A stretch of 64,000 nt of DNA from Plasmodium malariae (GCF_900090045.1 NC_041778.1:372001-436000); one strand, 5' to 3'; shown: positions 22,499-34,178, numbered from the stretch's first letter. Program-made: numbers and translations. The notes: generated from the letters alone by a model not told the origin.

Positions 22499-24661
22499 AT
22501 GGGAATAATTGGCTCCTCCTTATCAAATAATATAGATGATAACTTTCACAATGAGCATGTTAGTTTTTAAAAAGATGGAAACGAAGCATATTTTAGCGTT
22601 AATAATGTTTTCATGTACCTATGTTATTGCGCATTACTGTACATTGTTGTACTTGTTTATACTCAGTTATATTATACTGTTTAATGATATGTTGTACTAA
22701 ATCATACTATATAATACTTTACACCATGTTAACAATCTGATGAGCTTGAAAGAAACTGACTTCAAATTATTTGATCTACCGATTGTGCAAATATTTTTCA
22801 TATGTTCCATACTTCCAAAAGTTACAAAGTGGGAAATTTGGAAATTATCCCATTGTGTATGTGTGTATTTTAGCGTATATACCTATGTGCATATAAACAT
22901 GTACACATTCATATTTCTCTGTGTAATTATTAGCTAATTTTTTTTTTTTTTTTTTTCAGCCCAGAACTATTTCCTTTAACCCTCCTATAATTAATGTAAG
23001 TACACAAATTTTAATATCGAAAAACAGAGCATAAATATATAGATACGTACGTACAAACAAATATATGTATCTGCATATATATGTAGACACGTACGTATAT
23101 ACAAACATATGTATGTGCATATATATGTATGCATGCACATTGTAACGAAAAATGTTTTCTTCAATGGTAAAGAGAGTCACATCCAATACGTATGCTCCAT
23201 TTTTATTTTCCCCAAAGAGAACAGATAATGATCGTTTGTGTAACATAATATCACAAGGACCAAATATAAACATTCAAAGAACATCAGTTGTTAGAAATTC
23301 CGTAAATTTACGTAAAAAGACACTGAGAATTATTAACAACGGAAATAATGTATATTTAATAAATTTTGTTTTTGATTCCTTATATGATGTTGACATATCT
23401 ATTTATTTTTGTTGTAATGAGGAATTCACAAAGACACAGGAAACGCGGTAGGGGCATCTCAAAAAAAAAAAAAAAAAAAAAAATGAAATAAAGAATATAA
23501 TTATTTGTATTATATTTTTATGTCTACTATTTTTGTACGTCCCTCTTGTATATTGTAGTCGACTGGTACATTTATTCATTGGTTTACACATTGGTTTACA
23601 CATTCGTTTGTGCAGTCATTTGTGCAGTCATTTGTGCAGTCATTTGTGCAGTCATTTGTGCAGTCATTTGTGCAGTCATTTGTGCAGTCATTTGTGTAGT
23701 CATTTGTGTAGTCATTTATTCAATCATATAATTTTTTTTTTTTTTTTTTTCCAGCTACTGCCCCACAAAATACAAAACAGTCACGACAATATACCCCAAA
23801 CAAATAAACCAAATATATTTGAGTAGACCTGAAGAAGGAATAAATTTAAATTTGTTTGATATAAACGACTTGAAGTGGAAACCAAGTTATGAATATATTA
23901 TTCCTATTTTAATAGTGCTCAAAGCTATTGGGGCACCTGTGCCTCAGGCACAATATAATTATGCATATTTACAAGAAATTGATGTTAAAAATAATAATAC
24001 TGGTTATGGGGAGAAATATAAAATTGTCCTTTATAGACAAAAAATACAATTCGGTATAAGATATTTTGAGGTGCAGGAAATTTTTGGCATCGAAAAATCA
24101 AGTGAGGCACAGTCTAACCCGGTCAGCGGCTTTCTCTCAGGGAGGTGAGTTCAAATTTGGGTCTGCACATGTGCATATACTTATATATATGTTCTCTATG
24201 TATATTTGTTTTCGTTTGTATATATACATATATGTGCGAGTGTTTTTATGTATAATTAAAAAGAAAATAATAGTGCTACTGCTCTAACGTACTATAGCGC
24301 TTGTTTATGCACAGATGACGTACACAAACCATATAAATATATATAAATATATAAATATATTTCTGTTCCTTTTCAAAGGGAATGTGTAATATGCCTAACG
24401 GAGGAACGAGATACAGCCATTTTGCCTTGCAGGCACATGTGTCTTTGTAACGTGGTAATTTAAGTCGAAATTTTAATAAAATGTTCCCATATTTTTTTAA
24501 ATATTGTTTTTATTTATCTTTTTCGTACTAGTGTTATTCTTTTTTATCAATTTTTTTCATTCAGTTGTTTTATAATTATTGATTTGTATGCATATATTTA
24601 TAAGTAAACGTGTACATATGTACATATATACGTATGTAGGCATGTACATATGTACATATGC

Positions 24662-24692
<31 letters not shown>

Positions 24693-25016
24693 TACCCCCC
24701 CTGTGCATATTTTTAAACACCTGTTTTTCTTCCCGTCAAAGTGCGCAAACGTTGTAAGGATGCAAAATACAAAATGCCCCATTTGTAGGCAAGGTAATAC
24801 TAACGCACGTGCATAATATAGAAGTACATATGTGTGTGAGTGTGTATAAATATATATTCTCGTACATGTGTAATAACAAAAAAAAATATCAATAAATTTT
24901 CAATACTTTATTTTGTTTTTTATTATTAATTACTATTTTTTATAACCATTGCAGATGTCAGAGGATTATTACAAATTTCCATTGATAACAATAAGAAAGA
25001 TTCTGTTGTTGATTAA
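22499..25016 (+). CDS. Mahogunin-like RING-finger E3 ubiquitin ligase (seven exons)
   Basis: My model has seven exons: 22499-22558, 22960-22995, 23173-23447, 23755-24144, 24379-24454, 24742-24793 and 24955-25016. All phases agree, giving 316 residues. The C-terminus is a C3HC4 RING split over exons 5-6 ([19 protein letters not shown], then CANVV and CPICRQ), followed by the family tail [10 protein letters not shown]. The middle holds the MGRN1/RNF157/plant LOG2 domain: [31 protein letters not shown], and the pre-[19 protein letters not shown]. The family transfers ubiquitin from an E2 to substrates. Exons 1-2 (starting MGIIGSSL) were found by splice phase. A Gly2 and Ser6 start matches N-myristoylation and the MG start of MGRN1. 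Exon 3's acceptor is the weakest; translation from an ATG at 23152 is the alternative. Introns carry TA and 12-base repeats. Confidence 0.88.
23595..23725 (+). repeat. 12-base array in RING gene intron 3
   Basis: About ten copies of gcagtcatttgt (the last with gtag) lie between the donor at 23448 and the acceptor at 23754. The array is intronic and private to this intron. Confidence 0.9.
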
Positions 25017-26626
25017 ATAATTAATATTGTACCCTTTCTTATTAAATACTAATTTAGTGTTATAAATCGTTTCCTTTTTTTTTTATATTTTTATTTTATC
25101 TCATTTTCCATCTCTGTAATTCTTTAACTTGATATCCTTTTTCCACAGTGCTGTGTTTTAAATTTTTATCGCCTTTCCACTATTTGTATTTTTTTTAAAG
25201 TAAAAAATGGTAGTCTTTTTTTTTTTTTTTTTTTCTTTTTTAAGTTACATTTAAGTTACATTTGTGGCTAGTTTATTTCACACATATGAATATTTTGATG
25301 TTATTATGATACATATTATTATGTAGTACGTATATGTATACTTTTATGTATATACATATACGTGTGTGCAGTAGTTTTACTCGTTGCTTTATAATAACAT
25401 TAAGTTCCACATTTATTTTGTGCTATAGTTTTGCTATTATTTGTGATAGTTTATAAATATGGATTCGTTTTATAAAAAATATTATATTTATTTACGAATG
25501 TATTATATCTTGTATTTTTTTTTTTTTTTTCCCTTTTTTTTTTTTTTTTTTTTTTTGTATTCATCATTTAATATTTTTTTTTTTTTCTGTGTGTATCTGT
25601 GTAATTGTATGCGAATAACTACTTCTCGAACTTTTTACAAAGTTGCATTCTTTAAACAAAAAAAAAAAAAAAAAAGACAACTGTGTGGTCACAATTGATG
25701 ATAAAATTTTCTCTCTCTGAGTTATTTATTCGTTCCTTTGTTTTCTTGTTTGTTTGAATATTCGTTTGTTTGAATATTCGTTTGTTTGTATATTCGTTTG
25801 TTTGTATATTCGTTTGTTTGCATATTCGTTTGTTTGTATACTCGCTTGTTTGCCCTTTTGACATTTCGGTATATGCTGATAACTGTGAAAAAATTTGGGG
25901 GAAGGTACTCGAAAATGTATGTATAGCCAAAATTTCCTTTTTCTGAGCACATATACTTATATATATATATATATGTACATGCGCACATATGTATGTAGAT
26001 CCACCATATGGGCTTTAATTTTTAATTTTTCCCATTTTGATCATCACTCGGTACTACATACCTTCGTAGTGACAATGTCGAAGAGTACTTTTACTAAACC
26101 GCTAGTTGTACAAAACAAAAAATAATGTAGTAATGCTTTTCAAATTGCATATAATGAACACGTGTATATATTGTGCAGTGAAAAAATATACCAATTCAGT
26201 TTCGTTAATTGATTCGAACTGCTATGCGATCTCGTGCCTACCCATCCAGTTATAACGCTTATGTAGAACCACATACATATGTACATATATATATATATAT
26301 ATATATGTGCACGTACGTATATTTGTTCCCTTTTAACACTACTTTGTGTTTCGCACAGGTATTAATATCATTACACTTTTTATTGGGCTTTTTTTATAAT
26401 TATATTAATACACCAATTAAAGTACATTTGTCTGTTTTTAAGTACTGCCTTTAAATTATATATATATATATGTATGTATGTATATGTATGTATGTATATG
26501 TATTTCTTTTTTTTTTTTTTTTCTATTTCCTACAAATTAACCTTGTCTGTTCATATTTTTTTTTTACGTGCAAATTAATTTTATTATTTCATCTTAAGGT
26601 TCTTTTCCCTAAGCTGTTGTGTGTCT
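25017..26626. other. Intergenic region between RING gene and microprotein gene
   Basis: This AT-rich tandem intergenic stretch has long T runs (about 25519-25555), an A run near 25659, a TTTGTATATTCG-type array (25745-25850) and TA/CA microsatellites. Short open segments at 26073-26125 and 26360-26453 were considered as extra 5' exons of the next gene but are not needed by its reading frame. Confidence 0.65.
25745..25850 (+). repeat. 12-base array (tttgtttgtatattcg family)
   Basis: About seven units of ttcgtttgtttgtata/gaata lie downstream of the RING gene. The minus-strand Thr/Asn/Glu-rich ORFs over it are artefacts. Confidence 0.88.
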
Positions 26627-27624
26627 ATGTTGAGCAGTCACAAAAACAGTATGTGTATTATAAATACAAATGTATTACATGCCCCTACAAAAAATATATT
26701 ATGTTATATCGCGTTATATTATGTTATATCAAGTTATATTATGTTACATCATGTTATGATTTTTTTTTTTCTTTTTCATACTCCTGCTTCATACGAAAAG
26801 AGTACGAAGTGCTGGGGCACAAGTATGTTCCAAGTCCTGTTTAATATTTTTTTATATATATACATGGGTTTATGAAAAATGAACTTCTTTTCTTTTACGG
26901 AAGTAGGTTAAAAAAAAGAACAGGAAGTAAATAAGATAATTCATTTTGTCTCAACTGCTTCATGTCGATATTTCATCCATCTGTTTATTTGTTCGTTTTT
27001 TTGTTTGCTTATTTGTTTGCTTATTTGTTTGTTTATTTGTTTGCTTATTTGTTTGTTTATTTGTTTGCTTATTTGTTTGTTTATTTATTTGTTCGTTTGT
27101 TTATTTGTTCTTTTGCTCGTTTGTTCGTTTGTTCTTTTGTTCGTTTGTTCTTTTGTTCGTTTGTTTGTTTATTCATTCAATTATTTATTTTATATATTTA
27201 TTTATTTATTTTATCTTATTTTTTATTCTGTCATTTAGAGAGCCCAGTTTAAGATCACTAGCTAATGTTGCAAGGTTTATACTATGGAATAACTCAGTTT
27301 TTCTTTTTTATATTAATTTTTATGCACTTTTTATCGAATTATTTGAAGAGAGTTCCATGGGTAATAACAACGTATGTGAGAAGGAAGGAACGCTATGTGC
27401 CCCCATGGCATAAGAAGCGAAAAAGTACACATATACATTTACATATATATAATTTTATATATACTTAATATTCCTTTACATACTGTACATTCGCATTTAC
27501 ACATTTATACGTATCACATACAACTGCTTTTTTTCTTTTTTCTCTTTTTTTTCCCTCCTTTTTTATTAAAAATTATTTTGGTCTAGGAGAACCTCATATG
27601 AGTTTACCCGAAATTAAAAATTAA
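26627..27624 (+). CDS. Putative 67-residue single-pass membrane protein (four exons)
   Basis: Four small exons join with consistent phase: 26627-26648, 26801-26822, 27239-27360 and 27587-27624. They use donors GTATGT, GTATGT and GTAATA. The product starts MLSSHKNKYEVLGHK, continues EPSLRSLANVARFILW, crosses the membrane once at about residues 26-49 (rich in F, I, L, Y), and ends with the short polar tail EPHMSLPEIKN. It has no low-complexity sequence although its introns are full of repeats, which favours real coding. Two of the exons are 22 bases long, so ORF scanning misses it. I do not recognise the family. Small one-pass proteins of this kind are common accessory subunits of mitochondrial complexes or ER machinery, but that is inference. 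It lies on the same strand between the RING and ACS genes. Confidence 0.6.
26995..27175 (+). repeat. 12-base array in microprotein intron 2
   Basis: Units such as ttatttgtttgc, grading into ttcgtttgttct, fill most of the 416-base intron. All three plus frames stay open, giving spurious Leu/Phe/Cys-rich ORFs. Confidence 0.9.
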
Positions 27625-27676
27625 GATATAACCGAAATGTTAGAATAAGAAAAGGAACGAAAGAAAAACAAAATAA

Positions 27677-28026
27677 AACAGCAAAACAGCAAAACAGCAA
27701 AACAGCAATACAGCAATACAGCAAAACAGCAATACAGCAATACAGCAATACAGCAATACAGCAATACAGCAATACAGCAATACAGCAATACAGCAATACA
27801 GCAATACAGCAATACAGCAATACAGCAATACAGCAATACAGCAATACAGCAATACAGCAATACAGCAATACAGCAATACAGCAATACAGCAATACAGCAA
27901 TACAGCAATACAGCAATACAGCAATACAGCAATACAGCAATACAGCAATACAGCAATACAGCAATACAGCAATACAGCAATACAGCAATACAGCAATACA
28001 GCAATACAGCAATACAGCAATACAGC
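27677..28026. repeat. 9-base tandem array (cagcaatac), about 38 copies
   Basis: About 350 bases are nearly perfect units of acagcaata, with acagcaaaa variants at the 5' end. The minus strand is open in all three frames (Leu-Leu-Tyr-Cys-Cys-Ile-Ala-Val type), each an artefact of a stop-free 9-mer. Confidence 0.97.
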
Positions 28027-28404
28027 AAATGATCATATAAACAAAAAAAAAAAAAAAAATCTACATTTTAAAATTATAACCTCCAACGTATTTTAGAACA
28101 AAATTGTCATGATAATCATCGTACTGACTATTAGATGTTTTGCTTTTTAATATTTAACACATAACTTTGTACGTGCGCAATAATAAATGGACATAAAAAA
28201 CAAGGAAAATGATATAAAGGGGCATGTTCTCCAACCAAAGAGTTGTACATTTTATTGAATAGTATAAATATGATATATTGTATATATATATATATATATG
28301 CTTTCCTTGTAACGGCGCCTCAAAATCGTAACTTACCTTCAGCACTTAAATTATAAAAATAAAATAAAACCAAACAAAACAAGATAAGTAAAAACAAAGC
28401 AAAA

Positions 28405-28550
28405 AAAAATATGATAAAACAGTGCAAAAAAAAAAATATGATAAAACAAAGCAAAAGAAAATATGATAAAACAAAGCAAAAGAAAATATGATAAAACAAA
28501 GCAAAAGAAAATATGATAAAACAAAGCAAAAGAAAATATGATAAAACAAG
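28405..28550. repeat. 25-base tandem array (aaacaaagcaaaagaaaatatgat)
   Basis: About six units lie on the upstream side of the ACS gene, with A-run length variants in the first two. It is not coding. Confidence 0.9.
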
Positions 28551-29204
28551 GCGAAGAACAATTGAAGGTGAATGTTGCATGAAGAGTAAAAAAAAAAAAA
28601 AAAAATACAACAAAAAGTGTGCCCCTTTTTGGCTTTAATTTGAACTCTCAATTTATTGGTAAAATTTTATATGGAAAAAGTAAAATGTACGTGAATAAAC
28701 TCACATTTGTAAAATAGCAGATACAAACTGTTTTACCTAATATATATATGTGTACATCATATTGTACCGCAAACATTATGTATATATATATTATAATATG
28801 TAATACTCTCATAAATGTGCACGTGTATATTTGCAGCATAGCCAAACAACCCATAAGATGATTGTGATAAATTGTGCGCTAGAAATTAAGAAGCCTCCTT
28901 TTTATTGTTTTTTTTTTTTTTTTTGCACTTTTTACCTTTTTTTTTTCTTTGTACCTTTTTCATTTTTTATTATCATTTTTATTATTAATAATATATATTT
29001 TTTTTTTTTTTATATAATTTTCAATTCTTTTTTCCTATTTTTGTTTCTCTTTTTTTTTGTTTTTTTTCGGGGTTTTCGTTTTTTTTTCCAATTTTTGCTT
29101 TTTATTACTTTTGCGTTTACTTTTGCTCTCGTTACTTTTGTTCCTCTTATTTCTCCATTTTTGTTTCATCTTGTTTGTTTCATATCGTTTGTTTTATCTT
29201 GTTT

Positions 29205-29352
29205 GTTTCATCTCGTTTGGTTCATCTCGTTTGGTTCATCTCTTTTGGTTCATCTCTTTTGGTTCATCTCTTTTGGTTCATCTCGTTTGGTTCATCTCGT
29301 TTGGTTCATCTCGTTTGGTTCATCTCGTTTGGTTCATCTCGTTTGGTTCATC
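29205..29352 (+). repeat. 15-base array (ttcatctcgtttggt) upstream of ACS
   Basis: About ten units, several with ctcttttggt variants, end in a 22-base T run about 75 bases before the ACS start codon. It is open in frame with ACS (Ile-Ser-Phe-Gly-Ser), so automated calls may wrongly extend the gene into it. Confidence 0.9.
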
Positions 29353-29454
29353 TCTTTTTTTTTTTTTTTTTTTTTTCTTACCTTTCGTGCCCTCCAGAAC
29401 AAAAAAAATATACAAGAAGAGTACCGTACCTCCTATTTATATTTGCCGAGGAAA

Positions 29455-31731
29455 ATGCTTACATACAGTTTGTTGATCTTAGTAGTATATCTAGTACTAG
29501 TAGTACTATGTTACGCACAAAATTTTAAGGGTTTGTCATATGGTGAGGTTTGCTCAAAATCAACAAAAGTGCATGAATCGGATTTGTATAGAGGAAGAGA
29601 TCAAGGGGATCCTTCAGTGAATTGTAATTATACACACCTTTTCAATTTATTAAAGAAAAATAGTAAAACTAATGAAAATAAAATAGCAGTAACCGAGTTT
29701 GAGTTTGGTGAACCTAAATTTTCCCTTTCCTATGACACACTTTTTAATAGAGTGCAAAATTTTAGTTATTCATTGAATAAATTAGAAGGAGGAGTACCTA
29801 TGAAACATTATGATGAGGATCATAATAATGGTAACTTCAGGTTGTTAGGTATATATGGAGCTAATTCAGCCAACTGGATAACAGCTGATTTAGCTTGCAT
29901 GCTCAGTGGTGTTACAAGTTTAGTGATGCACTCCAAATTTAGTATTAACGAAGTAGTGGAAATTCTAAATGAATCAAAGCTTTCGTGGTTATGTATAGAC
30001 CTAAATTTGGTTGAGAGCTTACTAGAACATAAAGCTGAATTGCCCCATGTGAAAAAACTTATAGTGTTAGATAGCATTCCTGATTCCAGTAAGATAGAAA
30101 AAAGGGTCAGCAGAGTTGAGCTCTCAAAAGGTGGTGCAAGTAGTACAGTAAGTAGCGCAGTTAAAAATGGCAGTAAGAATGAAGCAAGTAAAACGAGCAA
30201 GGTGGAGAAAGCGGACAATGGGGGTAAAGCGAATAAACCGGATAGGAACAAAATTGAAAGGGAAAAAGCTGAGCTGTTCGAAAAAGTTAAAAAGAATGGA
30301 AAGGAAATGGGAGTGGATATATGCGATTTTGAGTCGATGACAAAACAAAATGTGAAGGACTATACGATACAACATGAAGAACCAGAGTTCATTAGCACAA
30401 TAGTGTATACATCAGGTACATCTGGAAAACCAAAAGGAGTTATGTTAAGTAATAAGAATTTATTTTATACAGTAGTACCAGCAAGTAGTGTAAGCTTATT
30501 TCATGCATTTAATCCTAATATACATTTTTCTTATTTACCATTATCACATATATATGAAAGGACCGTAGTATATATTGGTTTATTTCGTGGAATGGAAATA
30601 AGGGTGTGGAGTAGAGACTTAAATTATTTTGGAAAAGATTTAAGTGTATGTGGAGCAAATATAGTAGTAGGAGTACCAAAGGTGTTCAATCGATTATATA
30701 CTACGATACAAACAGAGATATCAAATTTACCACCATTAAAACGTTTTATTGTAGAAAAAATATTAGCACTCCGTCAATTAGACAATAATGGTAATTTAGG
30801 TAAACTCATAGAATCAGTTACAAAAGTATCTAAAAAAATTAGAAATAAAATTAATCCAGATTTAGCTTGTATGTTTAATGGTGGTGGTAAGATATCACCA
30901 AAAATAGAAAAGGAGTTAAGTACTCTATTAGATATAAAATTTTATCAAGGATATGGATTAACAGAAACTACTGGACCATTATTTGTACAAAATAAAAAAG
31001 ATAAAAATTTTAATTCTATAGGAGGACCTGTGTCTTCACATACACAATATAAAGTGTCTACATGGGAAACATACAGTGCATCAGATAGTAAACCGAAAGG
31101 AGAGTTACTAATAAAAAGTAAACAATTATTTAGTGGTTATTTCTTAAAAAGGGAACTGACAAAAGATGCATTCACAGAAGACAGTTTTTACAAAACAGGG
31201 GATGTAGTTCAAATAAATGATAATGGAAGTATTACATTTTTAGATAGATGTAAAGGATTAGTAAAATTATCACAAGGAGAATATATAGAAACAGATATGT
31301 TAAATAATTTGTACTCTGATATTACGTTCATTAATTATTGTGTAGTATATGGAGATGATTCCTTAGATGGTCCTTTAGCTATCATATCAATTGATAAAGA
31401 ACTATTAGCAAAAAGTTTATCTGAAGATAATATTTTCAAAGAGTTAGGTATTACAGAAAAACAATTTTTAGAAACCATTGATGATAATAAGATTAACACA
31501 AATGTCTATATAGATTATGTAAAACAAAAAATGTTGGATGTATATAAAAAGACCAATCTTAATAGATATAATATTATAAATGATGTTTATCTAACTGTTA
31601 AACCTTGGGATACCAGCAATTATTTGACACCAACTTTTAAGTTACGAAGATTTTTCGTTTTCAAAGATTATAATTTCTTCATTCAAAAAGTTAAAGATTT
31701 CTACAAGATGAAGCTCAAGGGGAAGAAGTGA
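29455..31731 (+). CDS. ACS9: Long-chain acyl-CoA synthetase (ACS9 by synteny)
   Basis: This 758-residue enzyme activates fatty acids to acyl-CoA by way of an acyl-adenylate. I chose the ATG at 29455 (MLTYSLLILVVYLVLVV), which gives an N-terminal signal-anchor. The frame is open further upstream, but only through Phe-rich repeat DNA. Adenylate-forming motifs are all present: the ATP loop YTSGTSGKPKGVML (about 317-330), YGLTETTG (about 500), YKTGD (about 580), and the fatty acid synthetase signature CKGLVKLSQGEYIE (about 598-611). A Lys-rich insert of about 60 residues (about 230-290) precedes the ATP loop, as is common in Plasmodium. The gene converges on RON6. From memory, P. falciparum ACS9 sits next to RON6 in the same convergent arrangement, which is why I use that name. 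Chain-length preference cannot be read from the sequence. Confidence 0.93.
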   Translation: MLTYSLLILVVYLVLVVLCYAQNFKGLSYGEVCSKSTKVHESDLYRGRDQGDPSVNCNYTHLFNLLKKNSKTNENKIAVTEFEFGEPKFSLSYDTLFNRVQNFSYSLNKLEGGVPMKHYDEDHNNGNFRLLGIYGANSANWITADLACMLSGVTSLVMHSKFSINEVVEILNESKLSWLCIDLNLVESLLEHKAELPHVKKLIVLDSIPDSSKIEKRVSRVELSKGGASSTVSSAVKNGSKNEASKTSKVEKADNGGKANKPDRNKIEREKAELFEKVKKNGKEMGVDICDFESMTKQNVKDYTIQHEEPEFISTIVYTSGTSGKPKGVMLSNKNLFYTVVPASSVSLFHAFNPNIHFSYLPLSHIYERTVVYIGLFRGMEIRVWSRDLNYFGKDLSVCGANIVVGVPKVFNRLYTTIQTEISNLPPLKRFIVEKILALRQLDNNGNLGKLIESVTKVSKKIRNKINPDLACMFNGGGKISPKIEKELSTLLDIKFYQGYGLTETTGPLFVQNKKDKNFNSIGGPVSSHTQYKVSTWETYSASDSKPKGELLIKSKQLFSGYFLKRELTKDAFTEDSFYKTGDVVQINDNGSITFLDRCKGLVKLSQGEYIETDMLNNLYSDITFINYCVVYGDDSLDGPLAIISIDKELLAKSLSEDNIFKELGITEKQFLETIDDNKINTNVYIDYVKQKMLDVYKKTNLNRYNIINDVYLTVKPWDTSNYLTPTFKLRRFFVFKDYNFFIQKVKDFYKMKLKGKK

Positions 31732-31842
31732 ATCATATAGGAGAGGGTGATATGATGCCGGTCCTCTGGGTCTTGTGCCACCCGAAGAAGAACGGACATA
31801 CGGAGCAGGTTAGCTTTTAAATTATATACCAACGTATCTATC

Positions 31843-32358
31843 ATTTTGTTTTTCATTTTGAATTTTATTTTGATATTCATTTTGAATTTCATTTTGATTT
31901 TCATTTTGTTTTTCATTTTGAATTTCATTTTGATATTCATTTTGAATTTCATTTTGATTTTCATTTTGTTTTTCATTTTGAATTTCATTTTGATATTCAT
32001 TTTGAATTTCATTTTGATTTTCATTTTGTTTTTCATTTTGAATTTTATTTTGATATTCATTTTGAATTTCATTTTGATTTTCATTTTGTTTTTCATTTTG
32101 AATTTCATTTTGATATTCATTTTGAATTTCATTTTGATTTTCATTTTGTTTTTCATTTTGAATTTCATTTTGATATTCATTTTGAATTTCATTTTGATTT
32201 TCATTTTGTTTTTCATTTTGAATTTTATTTTGATATTCATTTTGAATTTCATTTTGATTTTCATTTTGATTTTCATTTTGTTTTTCACTTTGTTTTTCAC
32301 TTTGTTTTTCACTTTGTTTTTCACTTTGTTTTTCACTTTGTTTTTCACTTTGTTTTTC
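31843..32358. repeat. 60-base higher-order repeat (cattttgttttt / gaatttcatttt words)
   Basis: About seven copies of a 60-base unit are each built from 11-13-base words (cattttgaattt, cattttgatatt, cattttgattttt, cattttgttttt) in fixed order. They are followed by seven cactttgttttt units. Both strands are open over about 500 bases (Ile/Leu/Phe on plus, Lys/Met on minus), but composition shows these are not genes. Confidence 0.95.
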
Positions 32359-33086
32359 GGATTGCTTTCCAGCCTTTTTATCTATTATTACATTTTTCTG
32401 TCCATTTATTTATTATATATTTTTCCTCCCTAGGCCTCTAACAAGATTGTAACGCATTATAGCTAACTTGAACAAATAGTCCATCTCATTGATAATAGAG
32501 ATTTACAGTAACATACACAGATGCACATGTACACGCACATGCCCGCCCCACATTCCTATGCACATCAGCGAAAAAATGTAGTTGCGTAGAACGTCATCTC
32601 TTTTGTAAAATCAGATATGTAGAACAAAAAAAGGAAGAAGGAAATGATAGTGGTCCGACGTGCTGAACCATCGCACATGTTCCTTCCCACGTATCTCCTA
32701 TTCATCCTTGTCCTTTTGCAAAATTTTTTCATTGATTGTATTATTATTAATTCTATCCTTATATTTGGTTTTACAATTTTATCGTTAAACAAGTTACACA
32801 CTTATCTGCCATCTTCCGACTTATTTGATTACCTAACTACTTATTTGATTATTTATATATATTTTTTTTAATTTTATTTTCAATTTCTTATTTAATTTTT
32901 AATTTATTTAACTTTTTAACTTTTTAATTTCTTATTTATTTTTTTTTTTTTTATTTTTTTTTTTTTTTTTTTGTCAACTGCATACTTTTATGGAAAATTG
33001 CTTAAAGCATTGTGTATATGTGCACATATATATTCAGCCATTCACTTTGAGCCCATATCCTTTCATGTGTCATGTGTGCATTAACA

Positions 33087-33129
<43 letters not shown>

Positions 33130-33424
33130 CATATACGCATATATTATATGTATATACAATTTGACTGTTACATTAGTAGCGCACATACGTTTATGTGCAC
33201 TTGTTTTGAATATGCAGATGGGTGTGTATACGATGCCCCCATACCCTTTTTCTTTTACTATGTTTACATTCCTTTTTTAACGAGGCCTTGTATAGCCCCC
33301 CCCCCGTGAATGCACTTTAATTATTTATGAATATTAGCCTAGGCCCAATTTCTCTTTGTTATGTTTTATGTTTATATTCTAACTTAAATTTTGAAATTTT
33401 GAAAAACCGATATTTTGGCATTTT

Positions 33425-33560
33425 ATAAAACGGGTATTTTAGTATTTTGGTATTTTGGTATTTTGGTATTTTAGTATTTTGGTATTTTGGTATTTTAGTA
33501 TTTTGGTATTTTGGTATTTTGGTATTTTAGTATTTTGGTATTTTGGTATTTTGGTATATT
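33425..33560 (+). repeat. 10-base array (ggtattttagtattttggt)
   Basis: About thirteen units of tattttggta/tattttagta alternate in no strict order, 3' of RON6. Confidence 0.9.
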
Positions 33561-34178
33561 GACATGTTGACATTTCCCAATTTTGAAAAAAGGATTTTTC
33601 TTTTTTTTTTTTTTTATAAAAAGGAGATCGAATATAATTTTTAATAAAGTTAAAACATAATCAAGCATTTAACAAAAACAAGAGGCGAGTAAAGCCAAAA
33701 GAATAAAACCGAAAAAATGAAGTAAAAAAAAACAGAAGCAAAAAAAAGGAAATAAAAATAATGAGGTAAAAATAAAGGAAACAAAAAGGTAGGAAAATGA
33801 TGTGAAAAGGTAAAATTGTGGAACATTATAAGAACAAGGAAAATATCCAGAATAATACCTTATGGTGATACAGGAAAGACGAAATGGTATAACTCTTAAA
33901 CGGGATATAAAAGAATACTTTTAACTCTTTCTAAAATAAGATCATATCTCCTAAGAAACTTCAACCATCTATTTTTTACTTATGCATTTTCGACGCATGA
34001 GCAAAGGGAAGCACGTATACATGTACAAACACACTGCATATTACATACATGCATAAATGCATATATGTGCATATATATACACGCGTATATACGTATATAT
34101 GTACGTACATACCCCCACCACCCACACACATATAAGTATATACACTTCTCTACACATTCACTTATTCCTTTAGCTCCT

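Larger units (their letters stand above)
27625..29454. other. Intergenic region upstream of the acyl-CoA synthetase
   Basis: This contains a large 9-base array (27677-28026), a 25-base array (28405-28550), TA microsatellites, and T-rich DNA with a 15-base array (29205-29352) just before the ACS start. The T-rich part is open in the ACS frame but codes only for Phe-rich filler, so I treat it as 5' flank. Confidence 0.75.
31732..34178. other. Convergent intergenic region between ACS and RON6
   Basis: This holds both 3' flanks. The main content is a 60-base higher-order repeat (31843-32358), T-rich DNA (32865-32972), a TA microsatellite (33091-33127), a run of 10 C near 33296 and a 10-base array (33425-33560). 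I see no gene. Confidence 0.8.

Noticed and set aside
26200..26260. tRNA-like words (GTTCGAATC on minus, GGATGGGTAGG)
   Set aside because: The spacing between the putative D and T loops is too short (about 21 bases), and no acceptor stem or anticodon arm can be drawn.
26073..26453. Upstream exons of the microprotein gene (MSKSTFTKPL... and a hydrophobic segment)
   Set aside because: They need a poor GTTGTA donor and do not fit the phase of the four exons that already make a complete protein.
28831..29454. In-frame 5' extension of the acyl-CoA synthetase ORF
   Set aside because: It is open only because it is T-rich repeat DNA (Phe, Ile-Ser-Phe-Gly-Ser). The ATG at 29455 begins a clean signal-anchor.
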